DNA of 64,000 nt from Sulfitobacter sp. BSw21498 (GCF_006064855.1 NZ_CP040753.1:1302001-1366000), one strand, 5' to 3'. Positions 17,276 to 26,317 are shown, counted from the first letter of the stretch. Numbers and translations: made by a program. Notes: generated by a model not told the origin, from the sequence alone.

Positions 17276-17898
17276 TGCCGGTGCTCTATTCCTTCCGCCG
17301 CTGCCCTTATGCCATGCGCGCGCGATTAGCGCTGCGGGCGTCGCGGGGCCAGCAGGTGCAGCTGCGCGAAGTTGTTCTGCGCGACAAACCGGCTGCCTTT
17401 CTGGCGACCTCGCCCAGTGGAACGGTGCCCTGCCTTGCGCTTGGATCGGGCGATGTGATCGATGAAAGCCTCGACATCATGATCTGGGCGCTGCGCAAGA
17501 ACGATCCCGAAGGGCTGCTGGATATGCCTGACGCGGGATGGGACTGGATCAGCCGTTGCGATGGGCCGTTTAAACAGGCGCTAGACCGCACCAAATACGC
17601 CACCCGCTATCCTGACGCCGACCCTGTGGCAGCGCGCGCTAAGGCGGCGACCCACTTGGCGGCACTGGACGGGCAAATCGGAACCCATATTTTTGACGCC
17701 CCCAGCATTGCCGACTTGGCGATTGCCCCCTTCGTGCGCCAGTTCGCTTTCATCGACAAACAATGGTTCGACGCGCAGCCCTGGCCACAGCTTCAGGCTT
17801 GGCTAGAGCGGTTTCTGACGTCCGACAGTTTTGCCGCCGTGATGGACAAATACCCGCAATGGGCAGAGGGCGACGCGCCCACGGTTTTTCCCGCCTAA
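17272..17898 (+). CDS. Glutathione S-transferase family protein
   Basis: This 208-residue two-domain protein has a thioredoxin-like N terminus (VLYSFRRCPYAMRARLAL) with a CPYA motif, and a helical C-terminal domain. The SGTVPCL cis-proline loop and DESLDIM segment match the glutathione site of the family. The start is the ATGATG overlapping the stop of the AEC gene; an in-frame ATG eight codons earlier lies inside that gene and is less likely. It is probably a detoxification or redox enzyme with unknown substrate. Confidence 0.88.
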   Translation: MMPVLYSFRRCPYAMRARLALRASRGQQVQLREVVLRDKPAAFLATSPSGTVPCLALGSGDVIDESLDIMIWALRKNDPEGLLDMPDAGWDWISRCDGPFKQALDRTKYATRYPDADPVAARAKAATHLAALDGQIGTHIFDAPSIADLAIAPFVRQFAFIDKQWFDAQPWPQLQAWLERFLTSDSFAAVMDKYPQWAEGDAPTVFPA

Positions 17899-18072
17899 AG
17901 CGGCAACCGCTACGCCCTGCCCCGATATACGCTGCATTGCAGCACATGTTACCCTACGTCACGAACGCCGCTCTACGTCCTGACACCTGTCAGTCAGGTT
18001 GCCACAGCGTCCCGCCCCCTCCTAACCTCGGGTCGTGAGCCCACCGGGCCACGACAATCGGGAGGAAATATA

Positions 18073-19356
18073 ATGAACCATTTCAGATCAGGCTTGGTCG
18101 CCGGGGCGCTGGCCCTTGGCACCGCCTTTGCCACCCTAACACCTGCATGGGCCCAAGAGCTGCCACGCGGCGACGCGACCGCCTTGGGCTTCGACCCTGA
18201 CCGGCTGGCGCGGATGGACGCGACTTTTGGCGCGCTTGTCGACAAGGGGATGACGCCGGGTGCCGTGCTGATGTTGATCCGCGACGGTCAGATTGCGCAT
18301 GTATCGACGATGGGCAAACGCACTCCCGACGGGGAGCCGATGACCGAAGACACGCTGTTCCGCATCTATTCCATGACCAAACCCATCACCAGCGTCGCTG
18401 CAATGATGCTGGTGGAAGAAGGCAAACTGCTGCTGAACGCCCCCGTTTCCACCTACCTGCCCGCCTATAAAACACTGACGGTCGCCACTGGCGAGAAAGA
18501 CGCCGAAGGCAAGCCTGTGACCCGCCCTGCCAAAGGCGTGATGACCGTGCAAGACCTGATGCGCCATACTTCGGGGCTTACCTATGGCTTCTTCGGGGCC
18601 GGTCCCGCACGCGAGGCGTATAATGCAGCAGAGGTCGGATCGCAGGAAAACACTGCGATCGAACAGGCCAATCTGCTGGCGTCACTGCCGCTAGAGCATG
18701 ACCCCGGCACCACATGGGAATATTCCCGCGCCACGGATGTTTTGGGTGCCGTGGTAGAGGTCGCGTCGGGCCAAACGCTCGAAGCGTTCATGAAGGCGCG
18801 TATCTTTGATCCGTTGGGGATGGACGACACCGCGTTCTATATCGACGACGCGGCAGATTTCCCCCGCATCGCCGAACCCTTCGCCGATCAAGCCAAACTG
18901 GGCAGCCGCGATGTATTTGATCCGCGCGTGCGCAAACCAAACCAGTCGGGTGGCGGCGGGCTGATGTCGACCGTGCATGACTATGCCAAATTCGCGCAGA
19001 TGATGCTGAACGGCGGCGAGTTGAACGGCACACGTTTGCTGTCGCCCAAGACCGTGCAGCTGATGACCTCGAACCACCTTGAAGGCATCAAACCCGGAAA
19101 ATATTACCTGCCCGGCCCCGGGTACGGCTTTGGTCTGGGATACGGTGTGCGGCTTGAAACCGGCAATGCGCCGTCGTCAGGCTCGGCTGGGGAATACAAC
19201 TGGGGAGGTGCCGCAGGCACCGGCTACCACGCAGACCCCGCCGAAGATATGATTGCCCTGTTGATGATCCAGTCGCCGGCCAATCGCGGGCCGCTGCGCC
19301 TGATCTTCAAGAACCTCGCCTATAGCACCTTGGCCGAAAGCCGCATCGACGACTGA
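18073..19356 (+). CDS. Secreted class C beta-lactamase-fold serine hydrolase
   Basis: This is a 427-residue protein with a clear signal peptide (residues 1-25, ending TPAWA) and a GGGAGGAAAT ribosome-binding site. The beta-lactamase/esterase domain has SMTK (SxxK nucleophile, about residue 101), YSRAT as the likely Tyr motif (about 216), and a HTSG loop. Family members include esterases, D-peptidases and class C beta-lactamases. The sequence does not show resistance activity, and esterase function is equally possible. It stands alone and is followed by a terminator. Confidence 0.88.
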   Translation: MNHFRSGLVAGALALGTAFATLTPAWAQELPRGDATALGFDPDRLARMDATFGALVDKGMTPGAVLMLIRDGQIAHVSTMGKRTPDGEPMTEDTLFRIYSMTKPITSVAAMMLVEEGKLLLNAPVSTYLPAYKTLTVATGEKDAEGKPVTRPAKGVMTVQDLMRHTSGLTYGFFGAGPAREAYNAAEVGSQENTAIEQANLLASLPLEHDPGTTWEYSRATDVLGAVVEVASGQTLEAFMKARIFDPLGMDDTAFYIDDAADFPRIAEPFADQAKLGSRDVFDPRVRKPNQSGGGGLMSTVHDYAKFAQMMLNGGELNGTRLLSPKTVQLMTSNHLEGIKPGKYYLPGPGYGFGLGYGVRLETGNAPSSGSAGEYNWGGAAGTGYHADPAEDMIALLMIQSPANRGPLRLIFKNLAYSTLAESRIDD

Positions 19357-19395
19357 CCCCCTTGGGGCACGCGTGCCCTACCCCTAAACCCGCGC

Positions 19396-19422
19396 AAAAG
19401 GCCCCCAATGTGGGGGCCTTTT
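19396..19422 (+). terminator. Rho-independent terminator after the serine hydrolase
   Basis: AAAAGGCCCCCA and TGGGGGCCTTTT form a near-perfect stem with a two-base AA/TG tip and a T tract. It lies 40 bases after the serine hydrolase stop and separates that gene from the antiporter. Confidence 0.9.
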
Positions 19423-19542
19423 GTCGTGTGGGACGACAGATTACTGGCTTGGCGTAGAAAATACCCCTAGAATTTCATACCGGCCATTGTCACCGTGATG
19501 GCGCGCGTTAAGTCATCGCATTGATTATAAAGGGTTCACATT

Positions 19543-21345
19543 GTGGCAACAGAAACACTCGGCGCGCTTAATCCTGTAACAGCTATCGCATTGGTGGGCG
19601 CGATCGGGGTGGGGTCACAATGGATCGCATGGCGGCTGCGCATGCCTGCGATTGTGCTGATGCTGGTCGCGGGGATTCTGATCGGGCCGGTTCTGGGCAT
19701 CTTTGATCCCGCACGTGATATCGGGCCGTTGATGGGGCCGATGATCTCTATCGCCGTCGCGATTATCCTGTTCGAGGGCGGGCTGTCGCTGAACTTCCAC
19801 ACGCTTCAAGATGCGGTCGGCGGTGTCCGGCGGCTGGTCTATATCGGCGCGCCGCTTGGCTGGCTGATGTCGGCGCTGTCGCTGCACTATGTGGCGGGCC
19901 TCAGCTGGTCGAGCTCTGCCGTGTTTGGCGGGATCATGATCGTGACCGGTCCGACGGTGATCGCACCGCTGTTGCGCACCGCACGGCTGTCACGCCGCCC
20001 TGCCACCCTGCTGCAGTGGGAAGCAATCTTGAACGATCCCATCGGTGCCCTAGCCGCTGTGCTGGCGTTCGAGGTGGTGATCGCGCTGAACACGGCCACC
20101 ACCGCCTCTGAGGCGATGCTAGAGCTGCTGATCGGTGCCGCCGTGGCCACTGCTGCCGGTGTCGCTGCTGGCATTGGTCTGTCGCGGGCCTTCAAACGCG
20201 GCTGGGTTCCGGAATACATGAAAGTGCCGGTGCTGTTTGCCCTGCTCTTGGGGGTCTTTGCGGCATCTGATTCGGTGCTGCACGAAAGCGGACTGCTGGC
20301 GGTGACCATTATGGGCATCGTGATCGCGAACTCCAAACTGCCCAGCTACGAAGAAATGCGCCGCTTTAAAGAGCACGCGACTGTGTTGCTGGTATCGGGC
20401 GTGTTCATCCTGCTGGCTGCGGGTCTGGACGTCGAAGCGCTAAGCAACCTTGATTGGCGCGCCGCGGTCTTTGTGGCCGTGGTGGTGCTGGTGGCACGGC
20501 CCGCGACAGTATTTATCTCGCTTATCGGGTCGGGCATTCCGTTTCGTGAAAAGCTGCTGGTCGCCCTGACCGGTCCACGCGGCGTGGTGCTGGTGGCTGT
20601 GGCGGGTCTGTTTGGCGAACGCCTTCTGAGCCTCGGGTTCGAGGACGCCGCCCTGATCGCACCGCTGGCCTTTGCACTTGTCGCAGTGACGGTGGTCGTG
20701 AACGGTTTCACCCTCGCCCCCTTTGCGCGGCTGCTGGGTCTTACAGGAGCGGATACGCCCGGTGTGGTCATCATCGGCGGGTCCGACTGGACCACACAAC
20801 TGGCCGAAGTGTTGAAGAAAGTGGAAATTCCCGTCCTGATGACCGACCCGAACTTCATCCGCCTGCGCAAGGCCCGCGCAGCAGGGATCGATACGTTTTC
20901 AGGCGATATCCTGTCAGAGGCGGCAGAGCAGCGGGTCGAGCTTGTGAGCTATGCGACCCTGATCGCAGCCACGGAAAACGACGCCTATAACACCTTGGTC
21001 ACCACCGACCTTGCCCCTGAATTCGGCCGCGAGAACGTGTTTCAGGTGATGCGCGAAAAATCCGAAAGCAGCCGCCACCAACTGCCCCGCACCCTTGGTG
21101 GACGGCCCCTTGGGCTTGATGCGACCCACGCCGAACTTCGCCAATTGGTGGCTGAAGGATGGCAGTTCCGCAGCACGCGCCTGTCAGAGGAATTCACGCT
21201 GGAAGATTGGCGCACCGAAAGCCCTGACGCCCGTCTGCTGGCGCAGATCACCACCAGCGGCGAGATCAAGTTCATACGCAAGAACGAGGAATTCAAAGGT
21301 GGGGCCGGCATCCAGGTCATCGCCCTACGCCCGCCAGAGGCGTAA
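19543..21345 (+). CDS. Cation:proton antiporter with TrkA-N domain (CPA1, NhaP-like)
   Basis: This 600-residue protein has about twelve transmembrane segments (residues 1-395), followed by a Rossmann-type TrkA-N region (GVVIIGGSDWTTQLAEVL, about 403-420) and a TrkA-C-like tail. Core features include LFEGGLSLNF, LNDPIGALAAVL with the ND pair of CPA1 exchangers, and ALTGPRGVVLVAVAGLF. It should exchange Na+ or K+ for H+ and may be regulated by nucleotides through the cytoplasmic domain. The start is GTG. The gene is monocistronic by spacing. Confidence 0.93.
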   Translation: MATETLGALNPVTAIALVGAIGVGSQWIAWRLRMPAIVLMLVAGILIGPVLGIFDPARDIGPLMGPMISIAVAIILFEGGLSLNFHTLQDAVGGVRRLVYIGAPLGWLMSALSLHYVAGLSWSSSAVFGGIMIVTGPTVIAPLLRTARLSRRPATLLQWEAILNDPIGALAAVLAFEVVIALNTATTASEAMLELLIGAAVATAAGVAAGIGLSRAFKRGWVPEYMKVPVLFALLLGVFAASDSVLHESGLLAVTIMGIVIANSKLPSYEEMRRFKEHATVLLVSGVFILLAAGLDVEALSNLDWRAAVFVAVVVLVARPATVFISLIGSGIPFREKLLVALTGPRGVVLVAVAGLFGERLLSLGFEDAALIAPLAFALVAVTVVVNGFTLAPFARLLGLTGADTPGVVIIGGSDWTTQLAEVLKKVEIPVLMTDPNFIRLRKARAAGIDTFSGDILSEAAEQRVELVSYATLIAATENDAYNTLVTTDLAPEFGRENVFQVMREKSESSRHQLPRTLGGRPLGLDATHAELRQLVAEGWQFRSTRLSEEFTLEDWRTESPDARLLAQITTSGEIKFIRKNEEFKGGAGIQVIALRPPEA

Positions 21346-21482
21346 TCGGCAGCGTTGCCCGCGCCCCATTCCACCCCGACGGGTATTGAGGCTTTGTATA
21401 TACCTCAATTGCACCATTTTTTCGCCACACCGATCAGGCAGTTGCTTCAGTCATGTAGGTAACCAACTGAAAAGGCACATCT

Positions 21483-21959
21483 ATGTTAGTAAGTTCACTT
21501 TTCTCTGGCTCTAGCCAGCAGTCCCAGCCCAAAGCGGCCGAGACGCAAAAAGACACGGCCGAAACCAACGAAGCCGAAACACAAAGCAATCAGGAGGCCG
21601 CGCAAGAAACGCAGCCTTCTGCCGAAGCTGCTCCGGCGCAGTCGTCACAGGCCGCGGCCCCTGCACAGAAAGCGCAAACTACCGAGGCACCGGCATCCGC
21701 CACTGCCACGCCAGATGCGAAAGACACCGGCATGAGCGAGGCGCAAGCCCGCGCCGCCGCAGAAGCCCGCATCGAAGCCGCACAGGCACGCAGCCTGATC
21801 GACCAGATCGCACCGGTCAGCAGCTCGCCCCAACAGGCTAATAAATCCTACCTGTCGGCACTGCTGAAATCGAACGCCCCAACCGAGGCAGCATCGGCGA
21901 AATCTATCGCTGAGCCCGTCGCCGATAAAGCCGTCAAACCGCTAAAAGCAGCGGCATAA
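21483..21959 (+). CDS. Low-complexity Ala/Gln/Glu-rich hypothetical protein
   Basis: This 158-residue protein consists mainly of A, Q, E, T and S and has no signal peptide, membrane segment or recognised domain. A short helical motif, EAQARAAAEARIEAAQARSLIDQI, resembles coiled-coil segments. The composition suggests a disordered linker or scaffold protein. The codon pattern is coherent and the 5' region allows a start at ATG 21483, but only weak sequence supports a ribosome-binding site. Confidence 0.55.
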   Translation: MLVSSLFSGSSQQSQPKAAETQKDTAETNEAETQSNQEAAQETQPSAEAAPAQSSQAAAPAQKAQTTEAPASATATPDAKDTGMSEAQARAAAEARIEAAQARSLIDQIAPVSSSPQQANKSYLSALLKSNAPTEAASAKSIAEPVADKAVKPLKAAA

Positions 21960-21973
21960 CCCACGCAAATCCC

Positions 21974-22000
21974 GTCGCGCCCGACATCTTTGGGCGCGAC
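21974..22000 (+). terminator. Hairpin after the low-complexity gene
   Basis: GTCGCGCCC and GGGCGCGAC form a perfect 9-bp stem over a 9-base loop, 15 bases after the stop codon. The T tract is poor, so termination may be partial. Confidence 0.6.
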
Positions 22001-22084
22001 GCATTGGTTTCGACACACAGATCAGGCCAAAGCCGCCACGCGGCACCAAGACGACATATTTCAGCAGTATAAATATGAGAAAAG

Positions 22085-22109
22085 TGGTGCGGGTGAAGGG
22101 ACTCGAACC
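22085..22109 (-). other. tRNA 3'-end fragment, probable att site of an island
   Basis: The minus strand reads GGTTCGAGTCCCTT followed by CACCCGCACCA: a T loop, T-stem 3' strand, acceptor 3' strand, discriminator A and CCA. The rest of the tRNA (anticodon and D arms) is absent, and the T-stem 5' strand no longer pairs. The matching acceptor 5' strand would be GCGGGTG, a glycine-like acceptor, but identity cannot be fixed. A bare 3' end next to accessory DNA is the usual mark of an att site left by a tRNA-targeting integrase. Confidence 0.8.
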
Positions 22110-22128
22110 GTTGTAGGGGGTGTAAAAA

Positions 22129-22262
22129 CTACTGATTGATTGACCGGTTGCTGTCGGGCTCAATCTCTTATGGCGTTTTGACCTTCCATTGGGGTCAGTA
22201 GGTCAAGGGATTTCATACTTATTAGCCTACTGATACTAAATCCGCTGACTATCAGTAGGTCA
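22129..22262. repeat. Iterated TCAGTAGG(T/C)CA repeats next to the att fragment
   Basis: Copies on the plus strand are at 22195-22205 and 22252-22262 (TCAGTAGGTCA, identical). An inverted copy is at 22225-22233 (TCAGTAGGC on the minus strand), and a shorter inverted copy is at 22129-22135. Four copies within 134 bp, 20-150 bp from a tRNA-end fragment, fit integrase arm-type binding sites. The stretch 22113-22669 holds no gene I can support. Confidence 0.5.
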
Positions 22263-22669
22263 CATATTTCTCAGCGCAGCTCTCCTGTGGCTAGCCACCG
22301 GCAACACGTTGTTAGTTGTGGGAACTTTCGGAAGATCCACTAAAAGGTCGTTTGCTAGGTCAATGAAGGCTTGATAGAAGCAGCCTCGCTGTTAACGCGC
22401 CCTTATACGGCAACGCAAACATAACATCACGTTCCTGTCCTATTGCCAATATTTCAATACGTCTAACGCCCCTATTCGGGAACTGCTATTTACTCAATCG
22501 TCGACCAGTGTGTGATTCCGAGATGAAAGATAACTCTCCTCTGCCGGAAGATTTGCTGGTAGGCGAGTAATATTGGTAGAAGCAAGAACGCTGTACAACA
22601 CATGCCGAAAATCGATTTACGCCAACAAACTGATATTATTTATGCAATTAGAACTTTGGAAGCGTACTA

Positions 22670-22842
22670 ATGAAAAATGTGGCCGACTTTAGGAACTTCC
22701 TTTCGGATACCGTCAACCTTAATCAAACCCGACTTGGTCAACTAAAGACGCGGGTTACCACGATCAAGAATTTTATACGCGACTCCGATTGGGAGCCGCA
22801 GATTTCAACCTTTGTCGAGCATGGTTCTTGGGCGCACGACAC
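22670..22842 (+). pseudogene. Truncated CD-NTase-like nucleotidyltransferase (CBASS cyclase remnant)
   Basis: Only the first 57 codons survive. They have the pattern of the N-terminal helix and catalytic entry of CBASS-type cGAS/DncV-like nucleotidyltransferases: FRNFLSDTVNLNQTRLGQL, then an FVEHGSWAHDT segment whose GS lies just before the catalytic acidic residues. The gene stops being homologous exactly at an IS end (22843), so the active-site aspartates, the remaining body and any effector gene are lost or elsewhere. It could also come from another nucleotidyltransferase family; the GSWAH pattern favours CBASS. Confidence 0.6.
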
Positions 22843-23640
22843 TGATCTGCCCCCATTGGTCCCTCACTCATAATGAGAGTTTGCAGGTTTGTTTTTGATA
22901 GTTGGGGGTTCCGGATTGGGCAAGCGCGGTGGGCGCGGAGACCTCAAATTGCTCAAACGCCTGCCGCGCTTGCTGTGGCGTCTGTTTTCTGGGCGATGAG
23001 TGCGGCCTGACGGTGTTGTAGTCGTAGCGCCAGAGGGCCAGCTTCCGCCGAGCATCATCCAAACTGTCGAGGATCTCCTCATTCGGCAGTTCGTCGCCCA
23101 GGCTGCCGTTGAATGACTCGATGAAGGCGTTCTGCTTTGGCCTGCCGGGATCGATGTAATGCCATGGAATTGCGTTCTGGTTGGCCAATCGCAGGATGGC
23201 CCGACTGGTGAACTCGGTCGCGTTGTTGCTGACAATACAAGCGGGCTTTTCGTAGATCCGCACCAGCGCGTCCAGTTCCCGAGCGACACGCGCGCCGGAG
23301 ATGCTGGTGTCTGCAATTAGGCCCAAGTTCTCACGGCTGCAGGCGTCGATCACCGCTAGGATACGGAACTTCCGTGAAGCCCCGAAGCTATCGGAGAGAA
23401 AGTCCAGCGACTACCGTGCATTGGGGTGCACCGCCTGCGGCATAGGAGTGCGTATGCCTTGGGCCCGCTTGCGACCGCGGCGTCGTTTCACTGAAAGCCC
23501 TTCGTCCCAGTATAGCGGATAACGTTTCTTGTGGTTCATGATCACATCTTTACGTTCGAGCAAAACGCCGATCCGACGGTAGCCGAACCGACGCCGCTTG
23601 CCGACAATCTCCTGCATCTCCTTGCGTACATCACGCACGC
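22843..23640 (-). mobile_element. Degenerate IS3-family remnant (relative of the 29244-30496 element)
   Basis: The end at 22843 (TGATCTGCCCC...CCCTCACTCATAATGAGAG) matches the right terminal repeat of the intact element at 29244-30496 with a few changes. On the minus strand, orfB pieces are recognisable: [16 protein letters not shown] (about 23570-23630), a stop near 23412, and the C-terminal half at 22868-23353. In the latter the DDE motif is damaged (DNGTEF has become NNATEF). The orfA half is missing. The element is inactive and cuts the CD-NTase-like gene. Confidence 0.85.
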
Positions 23641-23836
23641 AGGGTATCCGGCCCACAACTAATCTTAGGTGCAATCGATTTGATCGTTGCAGAGTGGCTG
23701 TCAAATTCACCCTTATGTTCGAATACCATCCGCACGGCACGTTCGCGCACTTGAGGTGAATATCTGTTTCCACACTCGTTCTTTTCCATAGCCAGTATCC
23801 TTGCTTCTGGGTCTCCGGCAAACAAGAGGCAGTTCA
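23641..23836 (-). mobile_element. Left-end fragment of a second IS3-family element
   Basis: On the minus strand it begins at 23836 with a terminal repeat (TGAACTGCCTCTTGTTTGCC) like that of the intact IS at 25033-26358. It encodes the start of an orfA ([17 protein letters not shown]...[14 protein letters not shown]). It is fused near 23640 to the neighbouring IS remnant, so only about 200 bp remain. Confidence 0.75.
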
Positions 23837-24260
23837 GTCGCGGCTAGGTCGTCGGAACAGCCCTCAAAGCGAAGCATTTCATCATGCGCTGAAGTTAAGT
23901 TTTTAGCTGCACTATATCTCAAATGGGGTGTGAATAGCCCCAGTATAAGGCCAATGGCGTGTCTGCGTAGATGTAAAATGGTTCACTGGTGACATGACCA
24001 TCTCTTTCTAGAAGATATGCAAATAAGGAAGGCGCATCGGTTTTTTTCGATATTAAGATTGGGTCCAATTGTCGTAGACCGCGTTTTGACAAACATACTT
24101 GTTGACCAGAAAGCGCTGATCCCTTTTGCGTGTTTTTTACTATCAGACGCTTTTGGAAAGCTATCGAGCCTTGCCTTTTTGACAACCTACCAAACCACAC
24201 GAGGTGGAAAGGTAGCAGCACACTCGGTCTAGTGTTTTGTCGGGTTAACGTCATTTTTAG
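23837..24260. other. No supported gene
   Basis: An open frame exists on the minus strand (23919-24293), but it has no ribosome-binding site, no recognisable domain and no clear composition bias. I see no further IS end in this stretch. Confidence 0.5.
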
Positions 24261-24305
24261 CTCAGTCATAGGTCGCTCCCATTTTGGGAGCAATCTATGA
24301 CTGAG
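24261..24305. repeat. Large two-part inverted repeat upstream of the XRE gene
   Basis: Perfect 11-bp arms CTCAGTCATAG/CTATGACTGAG (24261-24271 and 24295-24305) enclose a second 6-bp stem GCTCCC/GGGAGC over an ATTTT loop. It lies 38 bases before the XRE-type gene. It could be an operator bound by that regulator, a transcript hairpin, or an old terminal structure of a small mobile element. There is no T tract in either direction. Confidence 0.55.
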
Positions 24306-24342
24306 GTATGGGTGCTTGTCTAGGCTTTCAGGAGCAAGCAGC

Positions 24343-24594
24343 TTGGCAGGCGCAGTTCACACAGATGCATACCGATTGCTTCGGCAAGAGATCGTTAGGG
24401 TTAGGCTAGAGGCAGGTATGTCTCAGGCAAAACTTGCTAAAATACTTGGAAAGCCAGCATCCTATGTTGCTAAGTACGAGCTTGGGGAGCGGCGATTGGA
24501 CCCAGTAGAGCTTTGCGTCATACTTAAGGTAACCAGTGCCGATTATGAGCTTTTCTTTCTAAAGTTGTATGAAGGCTCGCCAATACGGTTGTGA
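24343..24594 (+). CDS. XRE-family helix-turn-helix regulator
   Basis: This is an 83-residue protein. The start TTG 24343 is chosen because AGGAG lies 8 bases upstream; the frame is also open a little further up. The helix-turn-helix is at about residues 18-60: IVRVRLEAGMSQAKLAKILGK as helix one and two, PASYVAKYELGERRLDPVEL as the recognition helix and after. The length and content match stand-alone Cro/CI-like repressors. The large inverted repeat just upstream is a natural candidate operator. Confidence 0.85.
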   Translation: MAGAVHTDAYRLLRQEIVRVRLEAGMSQAKLAKILGKPASYVAKYELGERRLDPVELCVILKVTSADYELFFLKLYEGSPIRL

Positions 24595-25082
24595 TACCCG
24601 CCTTCGTACCGATCATCTTTAATGACCTTGAGTAGCTTAATATTGATAGACACAATTGACGTGTCACGGTTTTATGCCGCTCCTTTAATTGAGCTACTCC
24701 CCATTAGTTGGACAGGATCTGGCGTGATTTAAGCTACTCTTTGCACCTGCTGATCGGGGTTGGTTGTTTCGTTTCGCTGCCAATAGATCACAGCGGGTGG
24801 TTTACCGCCAAGGGCGGAATGCGGTCGCTTGTGATTGTAGAACTCGATCCACTTTCTGACGCCAGCCTTAGCTTCTGAGCCGGTTTCCCAAGCATGCAGA
24901 TAGACGCACTCGTATTTCAGAGACCGCCACAGTCGTTCGACAAAGATATTGTCGAGGAACCGGCCTTTGCCGTCCATTGAGATGCGGATGCCGGATCGAC
25001 GCAGGCGGTCGGTCCAAGCAAATGACGTGAACTGAACCGCCCCGGGTTTACCGGAGAGTAAAACTCTCCAAGGATGACCCTT

Positions 25083-25415
25083 ATGACACAACGCAAACAT
25101 ACCCCGTCTTATACGGCTGAGTTCCGCGCGCGCGGCGTTCGGCTTTTCAATGAACAACGCTCGGAATATCGCAGTGACAACGCTGCTTATCAGGCAATTG
25201 CACCCAAGCTGGGCTGTGCGCCAGATAGCCTACGGGGGTGGTGTCGTCAGTCTGAACGCGATGCTGGTGCCCGCAACGGTCCCACCAGTGAGGAAAAGGC
25301 CCGGATCAAAGAGCTTGAGCGTGAGGTTCGGGAACTGCGCCAAGCAAATGAGATACTGAAGAAGGCTTCCGCGTATTTTGCTCAGGCGGAACTCGACCGC
25401 CCGTTCAGGAAATGA
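25083..25415 (+). CDS. IS3-family transposase orfA
   Basis: This is a 110-residue protein with an N-terminal helix-turn-helix (RARGVRLFNEQRSEYRS...YQAIAPKLGCAPDSLRGW), which binds the IS ends, and a C-terminal leucine-zipper-like coiled coil (KARIKELEREVRELRQANEILKKA). An ATG three codons upstream (25074) is an alternative start. It overlaps orfB at ATGA, where a -1 frameshift can produce the fused transposase. Confidence 0.9.
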   Translation: MTQRKHTPSYTAEFRARGVRLFNEQRSEYRSDNAAYQAIAPKLGCAPDSLRGWCRQSERDAGARNGPTSEEKARIKELEREVRELRQANEILKKASAYFAQAELDRPFRK

Positions 25416-26317
25416 TTTCATTCATTAAAGATTACCGCACAGACTTTGGTGTCGGGTCGATCTGCAAGATTTTGCGGGTCGCACCATCGTCCTACTATAC
25501 AAATTTGGCGATCAGACGAGACCCCCGGCTCGCCTCAAACAGGGCGCGCCAAGACGTAACGGACAGCGTGGAAATCCGGCGCGTTCACGATGAAAGTCGT
25601 GGCCGTTATGGCACCAGAAAGGTCTGGCACCAGCTGCGCCGTGAGAGCAAGGACATCGCCCGATGCACTGTCGAACGCTTGATGAAAGTTATGGGATTAC
25701 AGGGCGTTGTTCGCGGCAAGCCAGTCATCACGACGAACCCCGATGCCTCTCAGCCGTGTCCGGACGATAAAGTGAACCGCGAATTCAAAGCACAATCCCC
25801 AAACCAGCTCTGGGTCAGTGACTTCACTTATGTTTCCACATGGCAGGGCATGGTTTACGTCGCATTTGTTGTCGACGTCTTTTCTCGAAGGATCGTCGGT
25901 TGGCGGGTCTCAACATCGATGACAACAGCCTTTGTGCTTGATGCCTTGAACCAGGCGATCTGTCAGCGCAGCCCTGAAAAAGGCGGCGGGTTGATACATC
26001 ATTCCGACCGCGGATCTCAATATTTGTCCATTAAATACACTGAGCGATTGGCGGACGCTGGGATCGATCCATCTGTCGGAACCGTGGGAGATTCCTACGA
26101 TAATGCCCTCGCTGAAAGCATCATTGGCCTGTTCAAAACTGAGGTTACAAAGTTGCTCGGCCCATGGAAATCAATGGGCCAGCTTGAATGGGAAACGCTG
26201 AAATGGGTCGATTGGTACAACACCAAGCGCCTGCACAGCGCCATCGGATATGTCACGCCGCATGAAGCAGAGGAGATGTTCTATGCAACCTTGAACCCAA
26301 ATGAAAAAGCAGCCTAA
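25412..26317 (+). CDS. IS3-family transposase orfB (DDE domain)
   Basis: This is a 301-residue catalytic protein. An HTH_21-type segment (EIRRVHDESRGRYGTRKVWHQL) is followed by the rve integrase core with DFTYV, HSDRGSQY and NALAESIIGLFKTE, which supply the D-D-E triad. No stop or frame damage is visible. It is probably made as an orfAB fusion or by coupling at the ATGA overlap. Confidence 0.93.
   Translation: MISFIKDYRTDFGVGSICKILRVAPSSYYTNLAIRRDPRLASNRARQDVTDSVEIRRVHDESRGRYGTRKVWHQLRRESKDIARCTVERLMKVMGLQGVVRGKPVITTNPDASQPCPDDKVNREFKAQSPNQLWVSDFTYVSTWQGMVYVAFVVDVFSRRIVGWRVSTSMTTAFVLDALNQAICQRSPEKGGGLIHHSDRGSQYLSIKYTERLADAGIDPSVGTVGDSYDNALAESIIGLFKTEVTKLLGPWKSMGQLEWETLKWVDWYNTKRLHSAIGYVTPHEAEEMFYATLNPNEKAA

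Noticed and set aside
22129..22262. CRISPR-like array from the TCAGTAGG repeats
   Set aside because: The repeats are only 7-11 bases, in mixed orientation and irregular spacing, with no cas genes. Integrase arm sites fit better.
23919..24293. Minus-strand frame of 124 codons between the IS remnants and the XRE gene
   Set aside because: It runs into the 45-base inverted repeat, has no ribosome-binding site and no recognised domain.
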